In this document: positions 62,566-64,000 of the stretch, piece by piece
Position numbering within the stretch: position 1 is the stretch's first letter
Layout of the letters: each line of letters opens with the position of its first letter
Translations under genes and position numbers: made by a program
NCBI RefSeq assembly: GCF_012726195.1
Contig: NZ_JAASAF010000001.1
Location: forward strand, 248,001-312,000
Direction: 5' to 3'
DNA length: 64,000 bases
DNA from: Rhodococcus sp. HNM0563
GTDB taxonomy: Bacteria > Actinomycetota > Actinomycetes > Mycobacteriales > Mycobacteriaceae
Notes under the pieces: model-generated
Told to the model about the DNA's origin: nothing
The model's database searches: none
Seen by the model: the letters and a program-made list of their open reading frames with translations, nothing else

Positions 62566-64000
62566 CTAGTGGGCAGCTGTGTTGCGGCGCGGTGCCCGAC
62601 GTCGGCCGCCGCCCGCTGCGCCCTGGCCTGCTGCTGCGGTACGACGACCCCCCGCCGCGCCCTGGCGTGCGGCGGAACCGTTGCGTGCCCCCGAGCCCTG
62701 ACGACCCGATCCGCCTTGGCGTGCTCCACCTTCGCTGCGTGTACCGGTGCCCTGGCGAGAGCCGCCGTTGCGGCGAGCACCGGAACGAGCCGGGCGGTTC
62801 GACCCGGATGTCGCCGCCTGCTTCGGAGCGGGCGGCACGTGCGGCGCGATCTCGCCGACAAGCGCGAGGACGTGCTCGGAACTGGCGGTGGTCTTCACCG
62901 GAGTGACATTGATCGACGCCTTGCGCATGATGGTCGCGAGGTCCTTGCGCTGGTCCGGGAGCACGAGGGTCACCACATCGCCTGCGCTGCCTGCGCGCGC
63001 GGTCCGTCCGGACCGGTGCAGGTAGGCCTTGTGTTCGGCAGGCGGATCCACGTGCACGACCAGTTGTACGTCGTCGACATGCACACCACGTGCCGCAACG
63101 TCGGTGGCAACGAGCACGCGTGCCTCACCTGATGCGAACGCCGCCAGGTTCCGGTCGCGTGCGTTCTGCGACAGGTTGCCATGCAGATCCACCGAGGGGA
63201 TACCGGAGTCGGTGAGCTGCTTGGCGAGCTTGCGGGCCTGATGTTTGGTGCGCATGAACAGGATTCGACGACCCGTCCCCGACGCGAGGGTGCGCACGAG
63301 GTCCTTCTTCGCATCGACGCCTGCGACGTCGAACACGTGGTGCGTCATCGCGGCAACGGGAGAGTTGGCCTCGTCGACCGAATGGAGGATCGGGTTGCTC
63401 AGGAACTTCTTGACGAGCTTGTCGACACCATTGTCCAGCGTCGCCGAGAACAGCAGTCGCTGCCCGTCCTTTGCGGTGGCGTTCAGGATACGGGTGACGC
63501 CGGGCAGGAATCCGAGGTCGGCCATGTGATCCGCCTCGTCGAGGACGGTGACCTCGACCGAATCGAGGCTCACGAAACCCTGACGCATCAGGTCCTCGAG
63601 GCGGCCCGGGCAGGCGATGACGATGTCGACGCCGCGCCGGAGGGCTTCGACCTGACGGTTCTGGGACACGCCACCGAAGATCGTGGTGACCCGTAGACCC
63701 GCGGTGTGGGCGAGGGGCTCGACCACAGCGGCGATCTGGGTGGCGAGTTCGCGGGTGGGGGCGAGCACCAGGCCGCGGGGGCGTCCGGCAGCGCGCGTCG
63801 AACCTCCTGAGAGGCGGGCAGTCAGTGGGATCGAGAAGGCGAGGGTCTTGCCGCTGCCCGTGCGGCCGCGGCCGAGGACGTCGCGACCCGCGAGCGAATC
63901 GGGAAGGGTATCCGCCTGGATGGGGAACGGACTGGTGATGCCCGAGTCGCTCAGTGCGGCGACGAGGGGACGGGGAACCCCGAGATCGGAAAAGGATGTG
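62566..64000 (-). CDS. DEAD-box RNA helicase, 5' end cut by window
   Basis: At least 478 aa; frame is open to the right edge, so the start is beyond 64000. Q motif (FSDLGVPRPLVAAL to GITSPFPIQ), Walker A GRGRTGSGKT, APTRELA, VLDEADHMADLGF (DEAD), SAT, and motif VI HRSGRTARAG are all present. The last about 80 residues are rich in Arg, Gly and Ser (RGG-like), common in RhlE/DeaD-type helicases that act on ribosomal RNA and cold-shock transcripts. Confidence 0.93.
   Translation of the reverse strand, partial: TSFSDLGVPRPLVAALSDSGITSPFPIQADTLPDSLAGRDVLGRGRTGSGKTLAFSIPLTARLSGGSTRAAGRPRGLVLAPTRELATQIAAVVEPLAHTAGLRVTTIFGGVSQNRQVEALRRGVDIVIACPGRLEDLMRQGFVSLDSVEVTVLDEADHMADLGFLPGVTRILNATAKDGQRLLFSATLDNGVDKLVKKFLSNPILHSVDEANSPVAAMTHHVFDVAGVDAKKDLVRTLASGTGRRILFMRTKHQARKLAKQLTDSGIPSVDLHGNLSQNARDRNLAAFASGEARVLVATDVAARGVHVDDVQLVVHVDPPAEHKAYLHRSGRTARAGSAGDVVTLVLPDQRKDLATIMRKASINVTPVKTTASSEHVLALVGEIAPHVPPAPKQAATSGSNRPARSGARRNGGSRQGTGTRSEGGARQGGSGRQGSGARNGSAARQGAAGGRRTAAAGQGAAGGGRRRAPRRNTAAH

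Overview
The window is high-GC chromosomal DNA from a mycolic-acid-containing actinobacterium (order Mycobacteriales), most likely Rhodococcus or a close relative such as Nocardia. The evidence is gene content: adnA-adnB, uvrD2 with a tetracysteine/HRDC tail, whiB7 with its leader uORF, mycoredoxin, mycothiol-dependent formaldehyde dehydrogenase, a corynomycolyltransferase-like esterase, a cutinase-family protein, a resuscitation-promoting factor and fadE24-fadE23. Gene order closely follows blocks known from Mycobacterium tuberculosis (Rv3204-Rv3193c; Rv3140-Rv3137; Rv3105c-Rv3100c; Rv2259-Rv2260). There is no rRNA, prophage or CRISPR array, and only one small transposase remnant.

Layout. 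1-7.9 kb: nitrate/nitrite assimilation (NarK-type transporter, nirB, nirD) with siroheme functions (a uroporphyrinogen-III synthase fused to a DNA-binding domain, a CbiX-type chelatase) and a convergent MobA-MoeA fusion. A double GlnR-type box lies between nirB and nirD. 7.9-27.3 kb: DNA repair and redox (alkyltransferase-like protein, lipase, AdnAB, RCK regulator, NudC, TetR/SDR pair, mycoredoxin, UvrD2), then the whiB7 locus with promoter, uORF, attenuator and gene. 25-33.7 kb: a conserved block of poorly understood genes (ABC1 kinase-like, E1-like protein, zincin, Lon-like PDZ protease, UPF0182). 33.7-39.5 kb: rpf, initiator tRNA, a fadD, and fadE23/fadE24 under paired operators. 39.5-46.5 kb: hisN, prfB, mscS, ftsEX, smpB, an EamA permease and ssrA (tmRNA), which joins translation termination, division and ribosome rescue. 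46.7-51 kb: phosphoglucomutase, MFS, MauE-DsbA-like pair, tRNA-Ala. 51-59.4 kb: a more variable stretch with a TnpB fragment, SDR/AraC, LysR/SnoaL, an atypical AMP-binding enzyme divergent from an ATPase-LuxR fusion, and a cutinase. 59.6-64 kb: formaldehyde detoxification (mscR plus MBL hydrolase), a COG0523 GTPase and a DEAD-box helicase cut by the window edge.

Many single genes appear to be read from leaderless promoters, with a TANNNT box 6-9 bases upstream of the start codon. Genes with a leader mostly carry clear Shine-Dalgarno sequences. Strong hairpin terminators sit between most convergent units. All calls come from reading sequence and from knowledge of the families; no database search was run.
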